DNA of 64,000 nucleotides. Origin: Oceanobacillus manasiensis. Its GTDB lineage: Bacteria > Bacillota > Bacilli > Bacillales > Amphibacillaceae. Location of the stretch: the NCBI RefSeq assembly GCF_000724085.1, contig NZ_CCDL010000001.1, positions 558,001 through 622,000 on the forward strand. Reading direction: 5' to 3'. Below, one piece after another: positions 8,493-16,861 of this stretch; within the stretch, counting starts at the first letter, position 1; every line of letters begins with the position of its first letter. The translations under genes were made by a program, and so were the position numbers. The notes under the pieces are model-generated. The model did no database searches and was not told where the DNA came from. It saw nothing but the letters and a program-made list of their open reading frames with translations.

Positions 8493-9148
8493 ACTACTGT
8501 AATCATTGTGCCGTGTCAATCAACCACGTGACATGTCCCTTATGTCATCGTAAAGTAGCAGAGTCAATAGATAATGAGGTAAAGCTATATCCAGACTATA
8601 TGACAATGAAAAAAAGAAGGACGTTTATTGCAAAAGTCGTGGCCTTTCTATCGATTACTATGGCAAGTACATGTTTTGTTATAAACCTATTAGTAAATGC
8701 CGACTACCTTTGGTCGCTGTATGTAGTAGGCGGAGCGGTTTATCTTTGGGTAACAATGAACCATACACTCCTTTCCTCAGCACATACTGGAGCGAAGATT
8801 ATTTTACAGGTGATTAGTCTTTCTAGTGTACTGGTAATCATGGACTTCACATCAGGTTTTCAGCGGTGGTCAGTAAATTTTGCCATCCCTCTGATAATTA
8901 TTATGGCTACGCTTCTGACAACCATTATTATTTTAAAAAAGCGGGTGCACTGGCGGGACTATATGGGCTATACATTCGTCATGTTTGTAATAGGCTTTAT
9001 TCCAATTGGCTTGTATATTAGTGGGATTGCTACCGTTCTTTGGACATGTGTAGGGACTTCTCTTTATGCATTACTAACGCTTATTGGAATGCTATTATTT
9101 TCATACAAAACAATTAAGGAGGAGTTCATTCGTCGGTTTCATGTCTAA
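8489..9148 (+). CDS. Zinc-ribbon multi-pass membrane protein (DUF6320-like)
   Basis: The 219-residue product opens with two CxxC knuckles, CNHC at residues 4-7 and CPLC near 16-19, a compact cytoplasmic zinc ribbon. About six hydrophobic segments follow (for example VVAFLSITMASTCFVINLLV and FAIPLIIIMATLLTTIIIL), ending in a basic tail. The start is ATG 8489 with GGGGGGAGA upstream, overlapping the acyltransferase stop. This pairing with a condensation-type acyltransferase appears to be a conserved arrangement in Firmicutes, although I cannot verify how widespread. No function is known. The ribbon might bind the partner enzyme or a nucleic acid; that is speculation. Confidence 0.65.
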   Translation: MNYCNHCAVSINHVTCPLCHRKVAESIDNEVKLYPDYMTMKKRRTFIAKVVAFLSITMASTCFVINLLVNADYLWSLYVVGGAVYLWVTMNHTLLSSAHTGAKIILQVISLSSVLVIMDFTSGFQRWSVNFAIPLIIIMATLLTTIIILKKRVHWRDYMGYTFVMFVIGFIPIGLYISGIATVLWTCVGTSLYALLTLIGMLLFSYKTIKEEFIRRFHV

Positions 9149-9178
9149 GCAGGGATTTTCCCTGTTCTCCTTAAGCAA

Positions 9179-9207
9179 TTGACAGGAACTAATTTTCCTG
9201 TCATAAT
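9179..9207 (+). promoter_or_regulatory. Sigma-A promoter for codBA
   Basis: TTGACA at 9179-9184 and CATAAT at 9202-9207 are spaced by 17 bases, giving a start near 9214. A perfect inverted repeat (TGACAGGAA / TTCCTGTCA) spans the spacer and could be an operator or chance. The leader begins just before the PyrR-binding loop. Confidence 0.7.
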
Positions 9208-9224
9208 CTTCTTAATTGCATATG

Positions 9225-9370
9225 GTACCTTTAATTCAGTCCAGAGAGGCTGACAAGGACAGCGGATTTTTACAATACGCGAGGAGTAGGTGTGCTTTAC
9301 CCTATGCTGGTGTACTGTATAGAAAAAGAGGCTAATTGTCAGGTTAACTGGTGATTAGCCTCTTTTTTGT
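9225..9370 (+). promoter_or_regulatory. PyrR-binding pyrimidine attenuator leader of codBA
   Basis: AGTCCAGAGAGGCT at 9238-9251 matches the PyrR binding-loop consensus ARUCCNGNGAGGYU at every fixed position. It lies in a roughly 200-base leader that ends in a strong intrinsic terminator (9323-9367) directly before codB. In the known mechanism, PyrR with UMP stabilises an anti-antiterminator hairpin and causes termination when pyrimidines are plentiful. I did not fold the alternative antiterminator, so that part is inferred from the pyr operon model. Confidence 0.85.
9323..9367 (+). terminator. Attenuator terminator in the codBA leader
   Basis: AAAAAGAGGCTAAT at 9323-9336 pairs perfectly with ATTAGCCTCTTTTT at 9354-9367, ending in a T6 run. 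Located 55 bases before codB, it is the regulated terminator and not the end of the preceding gene. Confidence 0.85.
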
Positions 9371-9424
9371 ATGCCGTGGATCTGTGATTTTTGGTACCGG
9401 AAAATCATAGTTGGGGGAATAATG

Positions 9425-10687
9425 ATGAAAAAAATAGATGTTGAGTATTCATTACAAGCAGTACCACAGTCAGAGCGAAATAATTTTTGGAAGACATTAT
9501 CTGTTATGCTCGGGTTTACGTTCTTCTCTGCAAGTATGCTAGCAGGTGGGGAATTGGGGGCTGGTCTATCATTCTCACAATTTATTTTAATCATGTTAAT
9601 CGGAAATATAGCGCTTGGTATGTATACGGGATCGCTTGCTTACATTGCAGCAAAGACAGGCTTGTCTACACATCTTCTGGCTAAATACGCGTTTGGGGAA
9701 AAGGGATCGTATTTGCCATCATTCTTACTAGGCTTTACGCAGGTTGGCTGGTTTGGTGTTGGGGTGGCGATGTTTGCTGTGCCTGTCGCAACCGCCATGA
9801 ATTGGAATGTCTATGCTTTAATCTTTATCTTTGGAGTTGCCATTACAGCATCAGCTATCTTTGGCATGAAAGCTTTAGTCGTTTTAGGATTTATTGCTGT
9901 ACCTGCCATTGCGATTTTAGGAAGCTATTCTGTATTTGAAGCGACAGAGTACTTGGGTGGTTTTGATGCACTGTGGAGCTATGAACCTACAGAAACATTG
10001 ACCGTGGCGGCGGCCTTAACAATTTGTGTTGGCTCTTTTATTAGTGGTGGGACGCTAACACCAGACTTTGCGCGGTTTGCCAAGACATCACGTTCTGCGG
10101 TAGTAGCAACGGTTATCGCGTTTTTCTTAGGAAACTCGTTAATGTTCTTGTTTGGCGCAGTCGGAGCAATGTCTTACGGACTACCAGATATTTCAGAAGT
10201 CATGTTTTTACAAGGATTGATGATTCCGGCAATTATCGTGTTAGGGTTAAATATTTGGACGACCAATGATAATGCCCTCTATGCCTCAGGTCTAGGATTT
10301 GCGAATATCACCAAGCTTCCTAAAAAGGTATTTGTTGTCACAAATGGCCTTGTTGGGACATTGCTCGCCATGTGGATGTACAACAACTTTGTCGGCTTCT
10401 TAAACATTCTGGGTGCCGCTATCCCTTCCATTGGGGCGATCATTATCGCAGACTATTTCTTTGTGAGAAAAAGGAAATATGGTACGTTTAAAGAAATGAC
10501 GTTTAAAACAGTAAACTGGGTAGCGATTGGGGCATGGGCAAGTGGTGTGGCAATTGCACAGCTAGCACCAGGGATCACGCCATTAAATGCCTTAATCGGA
10601 ACAGCGGCTGTTTATATCGTATTTATGTATCTAGCATCATTAAAAATAAAAAAAGAAGAAGCGCCTGTTTTAAGGAAGGCCGACTAG
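9425..10687 (+). CDS. codB: Cytosine permease CodB
   Basis: This is a nucleobase:cation symporter-1 family permease that imports cytosine for salvage. The sequence tracks E. coli CodB as I remember it: [19 protein letters not shown], then [34 protein letters not shown] and [17 protein letters not shown]. About 12 membrane helices fill the 420 residues. ATG 9425 (or the adjacent ATG 9422) is preferred because GGGGGAAT lies about 7 bases upstream. An upstream in-frame ATG at 9371 would put the terminator hairpin at the start codon and add a non-homologous tail. codA follows after 58 bases. Control is by PyrR attenuation. Confidence 0.93.
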   Translation: MKKIDVEYSLQAVPQSERNNFWKTLSVMLGFTFFSASMLAGGELGAGLSFSQFILIMLIGNIALGMYTGSLAYIAAKTGLSTHLLAKYAFGEKGSYLPSFLLGFTQVGWFGVGVAMFAVPVATAMNWNVYALIFIFGVAITASAIFGMKALVVLGFIAVPAIAILGSYSVFEATEYLGGFDALWSYEPTETLTVAAALTICVGSFISGGTLTPDFARFAKTSRSAVVATVIAFFLGNSLMFLFGAVGAMSYGLPDISEVMFLQGLMIPAIIVLGLNIWTTNDNALYASGLGFANITKLPKKVFVVTNGLVGTLLAMWMYNNFVGFLNILGAAIPSIGAIIIADYFFVRKRKYGTFKEMTFKTVNWVAIGAWASGVAIAQLAPGITPLNALIGTAAVYIVFMYLASLKIKKEEAPVLRKAD

Positions 10688-10745
10688 GCACGGCCATCCT
10701 GGGGGAATTGAATACATTATTAATTTTAGAAAAGGGAGATCTCAA

Positions 10746-12017
10746 ATGCTCATAAAAAATGCAACATTACGCGGAAAAGAAGGACATTGGCATATAACAA
10801 TAGAAGATGGCAAGTTTGCAACTATTTCACAAAACCTTGAGGAAGTGCAGCAAACAGAAGAGGTTATAGACGCAAAAGGAGCGCTCGTTTTACCACCTTT
10901 CATTGAGCCACATATTCATTTAGACACAACATTAACTGCCGGGGAACCGGAATGGAATCAAAGCGGTACCTTATTCGAAGGAATCCAACGTTGGTCCCAG
11001 CGTAAGGATTCGTTAACAGAGGAAGATGTGAAAACAAGAGCAACAAAGGCATTAAAATGGCAAATTGCCCAAGGAATTCAGCATGTGCGCACACATGTCG
11101 ATGTAACAGATCCTAATCTTACAGCATTAAAAGCGATGCTCGAAGTGAAAAAAGAAATGGCCGACTTTGTTGACATTCAGCTTGTCGCGTTTCCGCAAGA
11201 GGGAATTCAATCCTACCCAAATGGAGCAGAATTGCTTGAAGAGGCATTGAAATTGGGGGCGGATGTTGTTGGTGGCATTCCTCACTTTGAATTCACAAGA
11301 GAATATGGTGTGGAGTCGATGAAGACAGCGTTTGATCTAGCAGAAAAATATGATCTTTTAGTAGATATCCACTGTGATGAAATCGATGACGAGCAGTCTC
11401 GATTTGTGGAAGTGGTAGCCAAAGAAGCATACGAACGTGGCATGGGCGAGCGAACAACTGCGAGCCATACCACAGCAATGGGCTCTTATAATGATGCCTA
11501 TACAACGAAATTATTCCGCCTATTGAAGTTGTCGAATATTAATTTTGTATCCAATCCACTTGTGAACATTCATTTACAAGGAAGATTTGATACCTATCCG
11601 AAGCGCCGTGGTCTAACGCGGGTAAAAGAATTACAGGAAGCTGGCTTAAACATTTGCTTTGGCCATGATGATATCTTTGATCCATGGTATCCACTCGGAA
11701 CAGGGAATATGCTTCAAGTCTTGCATATGGGAATCCATGCGTCACAATTAATGGGCTATGAGCAAATTGTAAACTCGATCGATTTAATTACGAAAAACAG
11801 TGCGAAGACATTGCATATTGAAGACAAATACGGAATCGAAGAAGGGAAGCCAGCAAACTTTATCGTTATGACAGCAGAGAATGAATATGAAGTCATTCGT
11901 AAGCAAGCAGCAGTACGGTACTCCTTCCGAAATGGCAAGCTCATTTCCCAAACAAAACCAAGTGAAACAGCTATCACGTTGGGAAATGCAACAGAAAGAG
12001 TTACGTTTGATCGATAA
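10746..12017 (+). CDS. codA: Cytosine deaminase CodA
   Basis: This cytoplasmic metal-dependent amidohydrolase converts cytosine to uracil and ammonia. The 423-residue protein shows the metal-binding HIHLD (His56, His58), HCDE (His209, Glu212), TASHTTAM (His241) and [10 protein letters not shown] (Asp308/309). These are the iron/zinc and catalytic residues of E. coli CodA. Near-identical blocks [17 protein letters not shown] and NMLQVLHMG strengthen the call. ATG 10746 is preceded by AAGGGAGA. It is the second and last gene of the codBA operon; uracil produced feeds UMP synthesis, consistent with the pyrimidine attenuator upstream. Confidence 0.95.
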   Translation: MLIKNATLRGKEGHWHITIEDGKFATISQNLEEVQQTEEVIDAKGALVLPPFIEPHIHLDTTLTAGEPEWNQSGTLFEGIQRWSQRKDSLTEEDVKTRATKALKWQIAQGIQHVRTHVDVTDPNLTALKAMLEVKKEMADFVDIQLVAFPQEGIQSYPNGAELLEEALKLGADVVGGIPHFEFTREYGVESMKTAFDLAEKYDLLVDIHCDEIDDEQSRFVEVVAKEAYERGMGERTTASHTTAMGSYNDAYTTKLFRLLKLSNINFVSNPLVNIHLQGRFDTYPKRRGLTRVKELQEAGLNICFGHDDIFDPWYPLGTGNMLQVLHMGIHASQLMGYEQIVNSIDLITKNSAKTLHIEDKYGIEEGKPANFIVMTAENEYEVIRKQAAVRYSFRNGKLISQTKPSETAITLGNATERVTFDR

Positions 12018-12029
12018 AATTAGAGATGA

Positions 12030-12058
12030 GGCACACTTTTTGATGGGTGTGTCTTTTT
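12030..12058 (+). terminator. Terminator after codA
   Basis: GGCACAC at 12030-12036 pairs with GTGTGTC at 12047-12053 (one G-T pair), followed by five T at 12054-12058. It lies 13 bases past the codA stop. Confidence 0.65.
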
Positions 12059-12268
12059 CGTATAGCGGAGCGTTTATTTCGCCAGGAATCTACTTGCGTA
12101 TGAGGAAGGAATTATTCGCTATGCTTTGTTAGACTAGAGAAAAGAGTTCCTTATAACATATAGCTTAGACATATGGAACCTTCTAAGCTAAACTTTCTGT
12201 TGTCTAAATAATAGGTTTAATGAAAGATTAAAGTGTACAATTAAGTTTTCTTTTAGAAAGGGTATTTT

Positions 12269-12580
12269 ATGAGTAGAAAACATATATCAACATTTCTAAG
12301 TATAGCATCTTACTTTATATTATTTAGTTTAGTATTTTTAGCGTTTACAGAAATTGATTTAAATAAATTTGTAGTCTTAATTCTTATTACTCTTGCTATG
12401 ACTTTCCTTTTCTTGTCGAGTTTAATCGTAGAAGAAAAATCTTTAAAAACTACCTTTATCCAGTTATCTATATATTTAGCCTTGTTCTTTTTATTCTTTT
12501 TTATCGATAACGATTTTCTAAGTTTAATACCTTTATGGTCAATAGTGCTTCTCATGTATTTGTGGAAGCGAGACACGTGA
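12269..12580 (+). CDS. Small hydrophobic membrane protein of unknown function
   Basis: The 103-residue product is nearly all membrane: four segments can be read (FLSIASYFILFSLVFLAF, VVLILITLAMTFLFLSSLIV, FIQLSIYLALFFLFFFI, SLIPLWSIVLLMYLW) with short charged turns. It ends in KRDT. A GAAAGGG ribosome site lies about 10 bases before ATG 12269. Base composition is more AT-rich than the neighbouring codA. I do not recognise a family, and it has no operon partner. Confidence 0.5.
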   Translation: MSRKHISTFLSIASYFILFSLVFLAFTEIDLNKFVVLILITLAMTFLFLSSLIVEEKSLKTTFIQLSIYLALFFLFFFIDNDFLSLIPLWSIVLLMYLWKRDT

Positions 12581-12892
12581 AAATTTTTGACTATTTAATA
12601 AAATACATTGCCAACAGTCTATTAGTTTCATGATCGGTATGGAACATGCTTTCAGGTTTTAGGGGTGAATTAACGGTTTTCAGATTTAATTATGAAGATA
12701 TATCAAATATGAATTATAAATTTGGTATAATGTTTGGGAAAATAAACGAAAAATTTTATCACTTTTTTTAAAGAAAAAGAGTTCACTTTATAATGATCCA
12801 AATGCCATGCCATTGGAAAGCGACTGGCAGGGTACGCCCCACCTTCTGGAAAAAATTAATGGTGATAATATACGGTTGAGGAAGTGGTTAGT
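12581..12892. other. Gene-free stretch with candidate promoter boxes
   Basis: The stretch is AT-rich, with two TATAAT boxes at 12726-12731 (preceded by TG, an extended -10) and 12789-12794, either of which could drive the next gene. Neither has a good -35. No other structure was seen. Confidence 0.4.
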
Positions 12893-13897
12893 TTGGAGAG
12901 AGATGTACACATTGCTACAAAAGATGAAGATACTCTGTTTTATGAAGTTCCGCCATTTCAAGTGAAAAAACGACCGCTTATCGAAGACAAAGTAGTTCGT
13001 TGGCTCGGATTAAAAGTCTTAGATATAGGTCAACAACATTATGCAAAGCGGCTAAGGAAAGCTTATTTATGGTTAACTGTGTACCTGTATATTATTTTAA
13101 CAGGTATTGTGGCAGTTAGTATTATTACAGGATCCCCCAACATTTTCGTCTTAGGTATCGTGTTAGTTTTTGGTTTTTATAAACAATGGAAATGGCGCAA
13201 AAAGCGAGATGAAGAGATGAATAGCATGAGAGTTTCCAATACAAAAATAATGTATAGGTACTGCATAAGGTATTGGAACATGAAATTGAAATACATTATG
13301 CCGTATTTTTATTTTAAAGGGGAGGCGAATGTCAGCAAGGAGTTTCTCCACTACGGTTTTGAGAGCGACCACACTTTGAAATTGGAACGAATTCCGCAGT
13401 TTTCCAATGTACCCAACGATACTATAAGTTATATTAAGTATAAGAAAGGGCTCGATATTGAAAAAACAAATAAAGTAGGACTGCATTTGCGCCTCGTCCT
13501 TCCAAACCGGTTAGCCAAACGTCTAGGTCCCTTCTTGCTCGTACCTGCCGGGAATAAAGTGAAAATGAAGAAATACAAACTTCAAGAAGTGCTAGACACA
13601 CATGACGTGTACGCCAAAAAGGAACTACCTAAAAAACGTCTACATGAAATTCTCTCGTTCCTCCAACCTCTTCTGGATAGAAATATTCATGTGGCTGTTA
13701 AATACAACAGAGAAATGGAAATATATATTCCCGACCTTCTTACACATGTAGACCCTATTATATCGGAAGAACAAATCGAGCAAATTTCTGACAAGATAAA
13801 TTTTTGGTATGACTTCTATGAAAGAAGTTTAATTTGGCGATATGGACAGATACCTGCTGAATGGACAGAGGGAGAGAAGGAAGCGCTAGTACATTAA
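12893..13897 (+). CDS. Membrane-anchored protein of unknown function
   Basis: The protein has about 334 residues. Two adjacent membrane helices near residues 60-105 (AYLWLTVYLYIILTGIVAV and IFVLGIVLVFGFYKQWKW) are followed by a long soluble, basic region rich in Lys/Arg and aromatic residues. A TTG at 12893 fits the GAGGAAG ribosome site about 9 bases upstream; GTG 12884 is an alternative but overlaps that site. I recognise no domain. It is not obviously in an operon. Confidence 0.55.
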   Translation: MERDVHIATKDEDTLFYEVPPFQVKKRPLIEDKVVRWLGLKVLDIGQQHYAKRLRKAYLWLTVYLYIILTGIVAVSIITGSPNIFVLGIVLVFGFYKQWKWRKKRDEEMNSMRVSNTKIMYRYCIRYWNMKLKYIMPYFYFKGEANVSKEFLHYGFESDHTLKLERIPQFSNVPNDTISYIKYKKGLDIEKTNKVGLHLRLVLPNRLAKRLGPFLLVPAGNKVKMKKYKLQEVLDTHDVYAKKELPKKRLHEILSFLQPLLDRNIHVAVKYNREMEIYIPDLLTHVDPIISEEQIEQISDKINFWYDFYERSLIWRYGQIPAEWTEGEKEALVH

Positions 13898-14037
13898 AAA
13901 CAGGTGTCTGGTTTCATACGGGTGAGTCATGACTTCGCATTGTAATGGATTGCTGTTAGTTTACGTTATTTCCCGGGTAATGTACTAGCAGATAAGGTTT
14001 TCAAAGAAGCGCTTATTAAATATTTCCCTAACGAGAA

Positions 14038-14061
14038 ATCCCACACCTTTAAATGTGGGAT
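14038..14061 (-). terminator. Terminator hairpin after the transglutaminase-like gene
   Basis: ATCCCACA at 14038-14045 pairs with TGTGGGAT at 14054-14061 with an AT loop. On the minus strand it follows the stop of the gene at 14074 by 12 bases. Confidence 0.6.
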
Positions 14062-14073
14062 GGAAAGAAACGA

Positions 14074-15276
14074 TTACACCAATTCAGATACTGTTGAAAC
14101 AAAGGAAAGAATCATAAAGATTAATAAAACGCTAAATAAAATAACACGCTCTCTCCTTAATATGAAACACGTAAACAACGCAATAAAACTGATTTTATAA
14201 AAAAGCGCGAGGTATTCGTAACCAGATAGGAAATATGTAGCCATGGTAGCAATTCCAACGAGGGCTGCATATTTTTTTGATTTTGCTATATAACCTCGCC
14301 AACCGACTTCCTTTGTTTCCCAGGTTCCGAAATAGTTTTCCACACCAAGGGAGGTGTCTGGGAGGAGGTTTTCCATATCTATCTTTACATATGCTGGTTG
14401 AAGATAAGGTGCAGCTCCATTTAAGGACTCTTGTCCCCAGTAAAAGGCTTGATCGTTTACATAAGTAGGTTCCATCGCAGGGGTGTAATCTTTATTGTCA
14501 CGATACCTTGGATGTAATCTTATTTCAGCGTCATGAGAAAAGACAATTCGCTGTCCTTCTGTTTCTCCAAAGTATTTTGTCCACCGCATTGTTCTTAAAT
14601 CGCTATCCAAAAATCTAAGAGGCTTATTTTTTTGTAAATTAGCCATACTTACGTCAACAGCAACCCAGCCCTCGTCTTCCACATGAATTTCATTCCACGC
14701 GTGACCACTCATTCTTCCAGTGGACCAACTGCCAAACAATGTTCTTGTTGGGATTCCAAGGGATCTGCACAAGGATGAAAATAAAAATGAAAACTCTCCA
14801 CAATCTCCAGATTTTGTTCGTAGGAAAGATTCTACTCCTCTACTCTTTGGAGGGTAATGATACTTATAGCTCGTTACGATATGTTGAAAAATGGCTTTAG
14901 CTTGAGCTTTTTTATTTTTTATTCCCTTCGTAATGTCCTTTGCCATTTTTAACGTCTCTTTGTTAACAGGGGAAAGAGTCGTATCTCTTAAATAGTATGT
15001 TATCTCTTCCTCGGTTAAATATTTTAGCTGTTTTGGTTTATACCATTTTTGAGTATATTGCAGATGTAATGTGTCATTTTTATGTAAGAGAAAGTATCCC
15101 AGGTCCTCGCCTGTAGGCAATTTATGTAGTTGGGTTGGTTTAAGTGTGGTACTCTTTTCTTCTGGTATAGGTATCCAAAGCTCAATAGTCTGGTCTAAGG
15201 TGTTTTTATATACGTAATTAACACCAATTGGGTTTTCCTTCACTTTCATCGCCTCTTCTGCAGTATAATTAGCCAT
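14074..15276 (-). CDS. Transglutaminase-fold membrane protein
   Basis: This 400-residue protein contains a transglutaminase-like domain with the catalytic triad visible: Cys159 in TKSGDCGEFSFLFSSL, His192 in SGHAWNEIHVE and Asp208 in GWVAVDVS. The N-terminal 130 residues form the family's usual beta-sandwich lead. Two hydrophobic segments near 335-395 (YAALVGIATMATYFLSGYEY and VILFSVLLIFMILSFVSTV) anchor the C-terminus. Such proteins may be cysteine peptidases or amidases; the substrate is unknown. It likely pairs with the small membrane gene 28 bases upstream on the same strand. Confidence 0.75.
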   Translation of the reverse strand: MANYTAEEAMKVKENPIGVNYVYKNTLDQTIELWIPIPEEKSTTLKPTQLHKLPTGEDLGYFLLHKNDTLHLQYTQKWYKPKQLKYLTEEEITYYLRDTTLSPVNKETLKMAKDITKGIKNKKAQAKAIFQHIVTSYKYHYPPKSRGVESFLRTKSGDCGEFSFLFSSLCRSLGIPTRTLFGSWSTGRMSGHAWNEIHVEDEGWVAVDVSMANLQKNKPLRFLDSDLRTMRWTKYFGETEGQRIVFSHDAEIRLHPRYRDNKDYTPAMEPTYVNDQAFYWGQESLNGAAPYLQPAYVKIDMENLLPDTSLGVENYFGTWETKEVGWRGYIAKSKKYAALVGIATMATYFLSGYEYLALFYKISFIALFTCFILRRERVILFSVLLIFMILSFVSTVSELV

Positions 15277-15304
15277 ATAGACCGATACGAAAAGGCCTTA
15301 CGGT

Positions 15305-15613
15305 TTAGTTGTGTGCTGTCCGGTTTTTAAATACGGTAATACTCGCCCCATAAACCGTCATCATAATTAAAAGTAAAAGAAGCATGAAATCTCTATAGGT
15401 CTCCAGGGTCACTGCTTGAATATAACGATGAAACATATCAAGGCCTAGCCATCCTACTGGAAATAATGGTAATGAATAGAGAGATGCCTTCTTTAATACT
15501 TCTTTACCATGCTCTTCTTTAGCTTCCTTGCTCCAAGAAAACTTTAATGTCACATAGAAAAAAATTAGGAAAAAGGGCACGATGAATAGCCCAATAATAG
15601 TTAAAATACTAAT
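15305..15613 (-). CDS. Small membrane protein, probable ATT start codon
   Basis: From GTG at 15580 this reads as 91 residues, but no ribosome site precedes that GTG. Upstream in the same frame the reading stays open (TISILTIIGLFIV) and completes the first membrane helix. The upstream stop TAG abuts a strong AGGAGG, placed 8 bases before an ATT at 15613. No ATG, GTG or TTG exists in frame between. ATT is therefore the most consistent start, giving 102 residues with three or four hydrophobic segments. I do not recognise the family. It lies just upstream of the transglutaminase-like gene and is probably co-transcribed. Confidence 0.55.
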   Translation of the reverse strand: MSILTIIGLFIVPFFLIFFYVTLKFSWSKEAKEEHGKEVLKKASLYSLPLFPVGWLGLDMFHRYIQAVTLETYRDFMLLLLLIMMTVYGASITVFKNRTAHN

Positions 15614-15760
15614 GGTAACAACCTCCTATGACATAATAATTTTCTGGTTAATTTTATCACAAAATTCTGTTAAGGTAAAAAAAGGATATTCATCGCCGTT
15701 ATGGTAGGATAAATCAGGTTCTCTCTAAAAATGTACGTTCCACAGAAAGGTGAAAAGAGT

Positions 15761-16213
15761 ATGAAACTACCCAATGGTATAACAGGATTTTACGATTCAA
15801 AAAGTGAAGAGCCACCACGAGTTGATTGGAAGCCATTTAAGCAATTGTGCTATGACCTCGCCTTGCGATACAGCGGGAGAGTCATAGATTTTAATGTGGC
15901 ACAATATCCAACTACATTTTATTTCGCCAGACTTGAGATAAGGGATGATTCATTTTACATTTTGCTGAACCAATATTATCCCTACCTCGCTTTCGCTTCA
16001 GAATTGAATTTCGAGAACATTGAGTTTATAGATCGACCAGATATCCAAGGGCAGCTTTCTTCTTTCTACCAGATAATTGAAGAGAGAAAGCTAAAAGAGC
16101 CTTTCAATCAAGATGTTATAAACCAGTCTAAATTAAATTCTGCTGAATTGGAGCAAATTGCTTATTGGAAGCCAGCGACAATAGGCCAAGTAATCTTTCA
16201 TTACTGGGATTGA
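15761..16213 (+). CDS. Protein of unknown function
   Basis: The soluble 150-residue protein begins MKLPNGITGFYD and has no signal or membrane segment. ATG 15761 is preferred to the in-frame ATG 15731 because AGAAAGGTG lies about 8 bases before it. The sequence alternates strands and aromatic residues (FYILLNQYYPYLAFA) and suggests a small alpha/beta fold. I recognise no catalytic motif or family name. It is probably monocistronic, divergent from the membrane gene at 15613. Confidence 0.55.
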   Translation: MKLPNGITGFYDSKSEEPPRVDWKPFKQLCYDLALRYSGRVIDFNVAQYPTTFYFARLEIRDDSFYILLNQYYPYLAFASELNFENIEFIDRPDIQGQLSSFYQIIEERKLKEPFNQDVINQSKLNSAELEQIAYWKPATIGQVIFHYWD

Positions 16214-16337
16214 TGCTTCACCTCACGCTTCTTTTTAGATTACTAGTGGTCAAACAACGAAAAGGCACTTATAATAAATTTAGGCACCTCGAGTAAACAA
16301 ACGTTAGAAAAATTAGATTTGTTGAGGAGGTTTTAAA

Positions 16338-16763
16338 ATGGAAGGATCTCAAGAAATTAGAGTGGCAACAACCGTTCAAGCACCGATAGATAAGGTGTGG
16401 AAGTATTGGACAGAGCCTGACCACATTAAGCAGTGGAACAATGCTTCAGATGATTGGCATACCCCGTTTGCAGAAAATGATTTAAAAGTAGGTGGGGCAT
16501 TTGTTTCAAGAATGGAAGCCAAAGATGGGAGCACTGGCTTCGACTTTGGTGGGATTTATGACGAGGTAAAGGTACATGAAGTCATTGCTTATACGATGGC
16601 TGATGGAAGAAAAGTAAAAATCGTTTTTAAAGGTGATGACAAGGAAACAGAGGTCGTGGAAACATTTGATTCAGACGCTTCACATCCAGCAGAATTTCAG
16701 CAACAGGGTTGGCAGGCGATCCTAGAGAACTTTAAAAGCTATGTAGAAAAATCAACAGATTAA
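16338..16763 (+). CDS. SRPBCC/AHSA1-family (START-like) protein
   Basis: The 141-residue protein opens with IRVATTVQAPIDKVWKYWTE and continues HIKQWNNASDDWHTP. This is the standard helix-grip opening of Aha1-C/AHSA1 proteins. It also has VGGAFVSRMEA and ends with GWQAILENFKSYVE, the long C-terminal helix that closes the ligand cavity. The family binds hydrophobic ligands; its role in Bacillus homologues is mostly unknown. GAGGAGG precedes the ATG by about 9 bases. It is a single-gene unit ended by a strong terminator. Confidence 0.85.
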   Translation: MEGSQEIRVATTVQAPIDKVWKYWTEPDHIKQWNNASDDWHTPFAENDLKVGGAFVSRMEAKDGSTGFDFGGIYDEVKVHEVIAYTMADGRKVKIVFKGDDKETEVVETFDSDASHPAEFQQQGWQAILENFKSYVEKSTD

Positions 16764-16799
16764 GTTAACTACTTACCAAATTTTTAATAGATAATAAAA

Positions 16800-16849
16800 A
16801 ATGAATGGTGTATCTGATGTGAGTCCAACAGATGCGCCATTCATTTTTT
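16800..16849. terminator. Bidirectional terminator between convergent genes
   Basis: AATGAATGG and TATCTG (16800-16816) pair with CAGAT and CCATTCATT (16829-16845). T6 follows on the plus strand and an A run precedes, so it serves both the SRPBCC gene and the antiporter. Confidence 0.8.
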
Positions 16850-16861
16850 AGTTGAATTCTG

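Noticed and set aside
11881-12132. Frame overlapping the codA end
   Set aside because: Runs through codA in another frame and across its terminator; no ribosome site.
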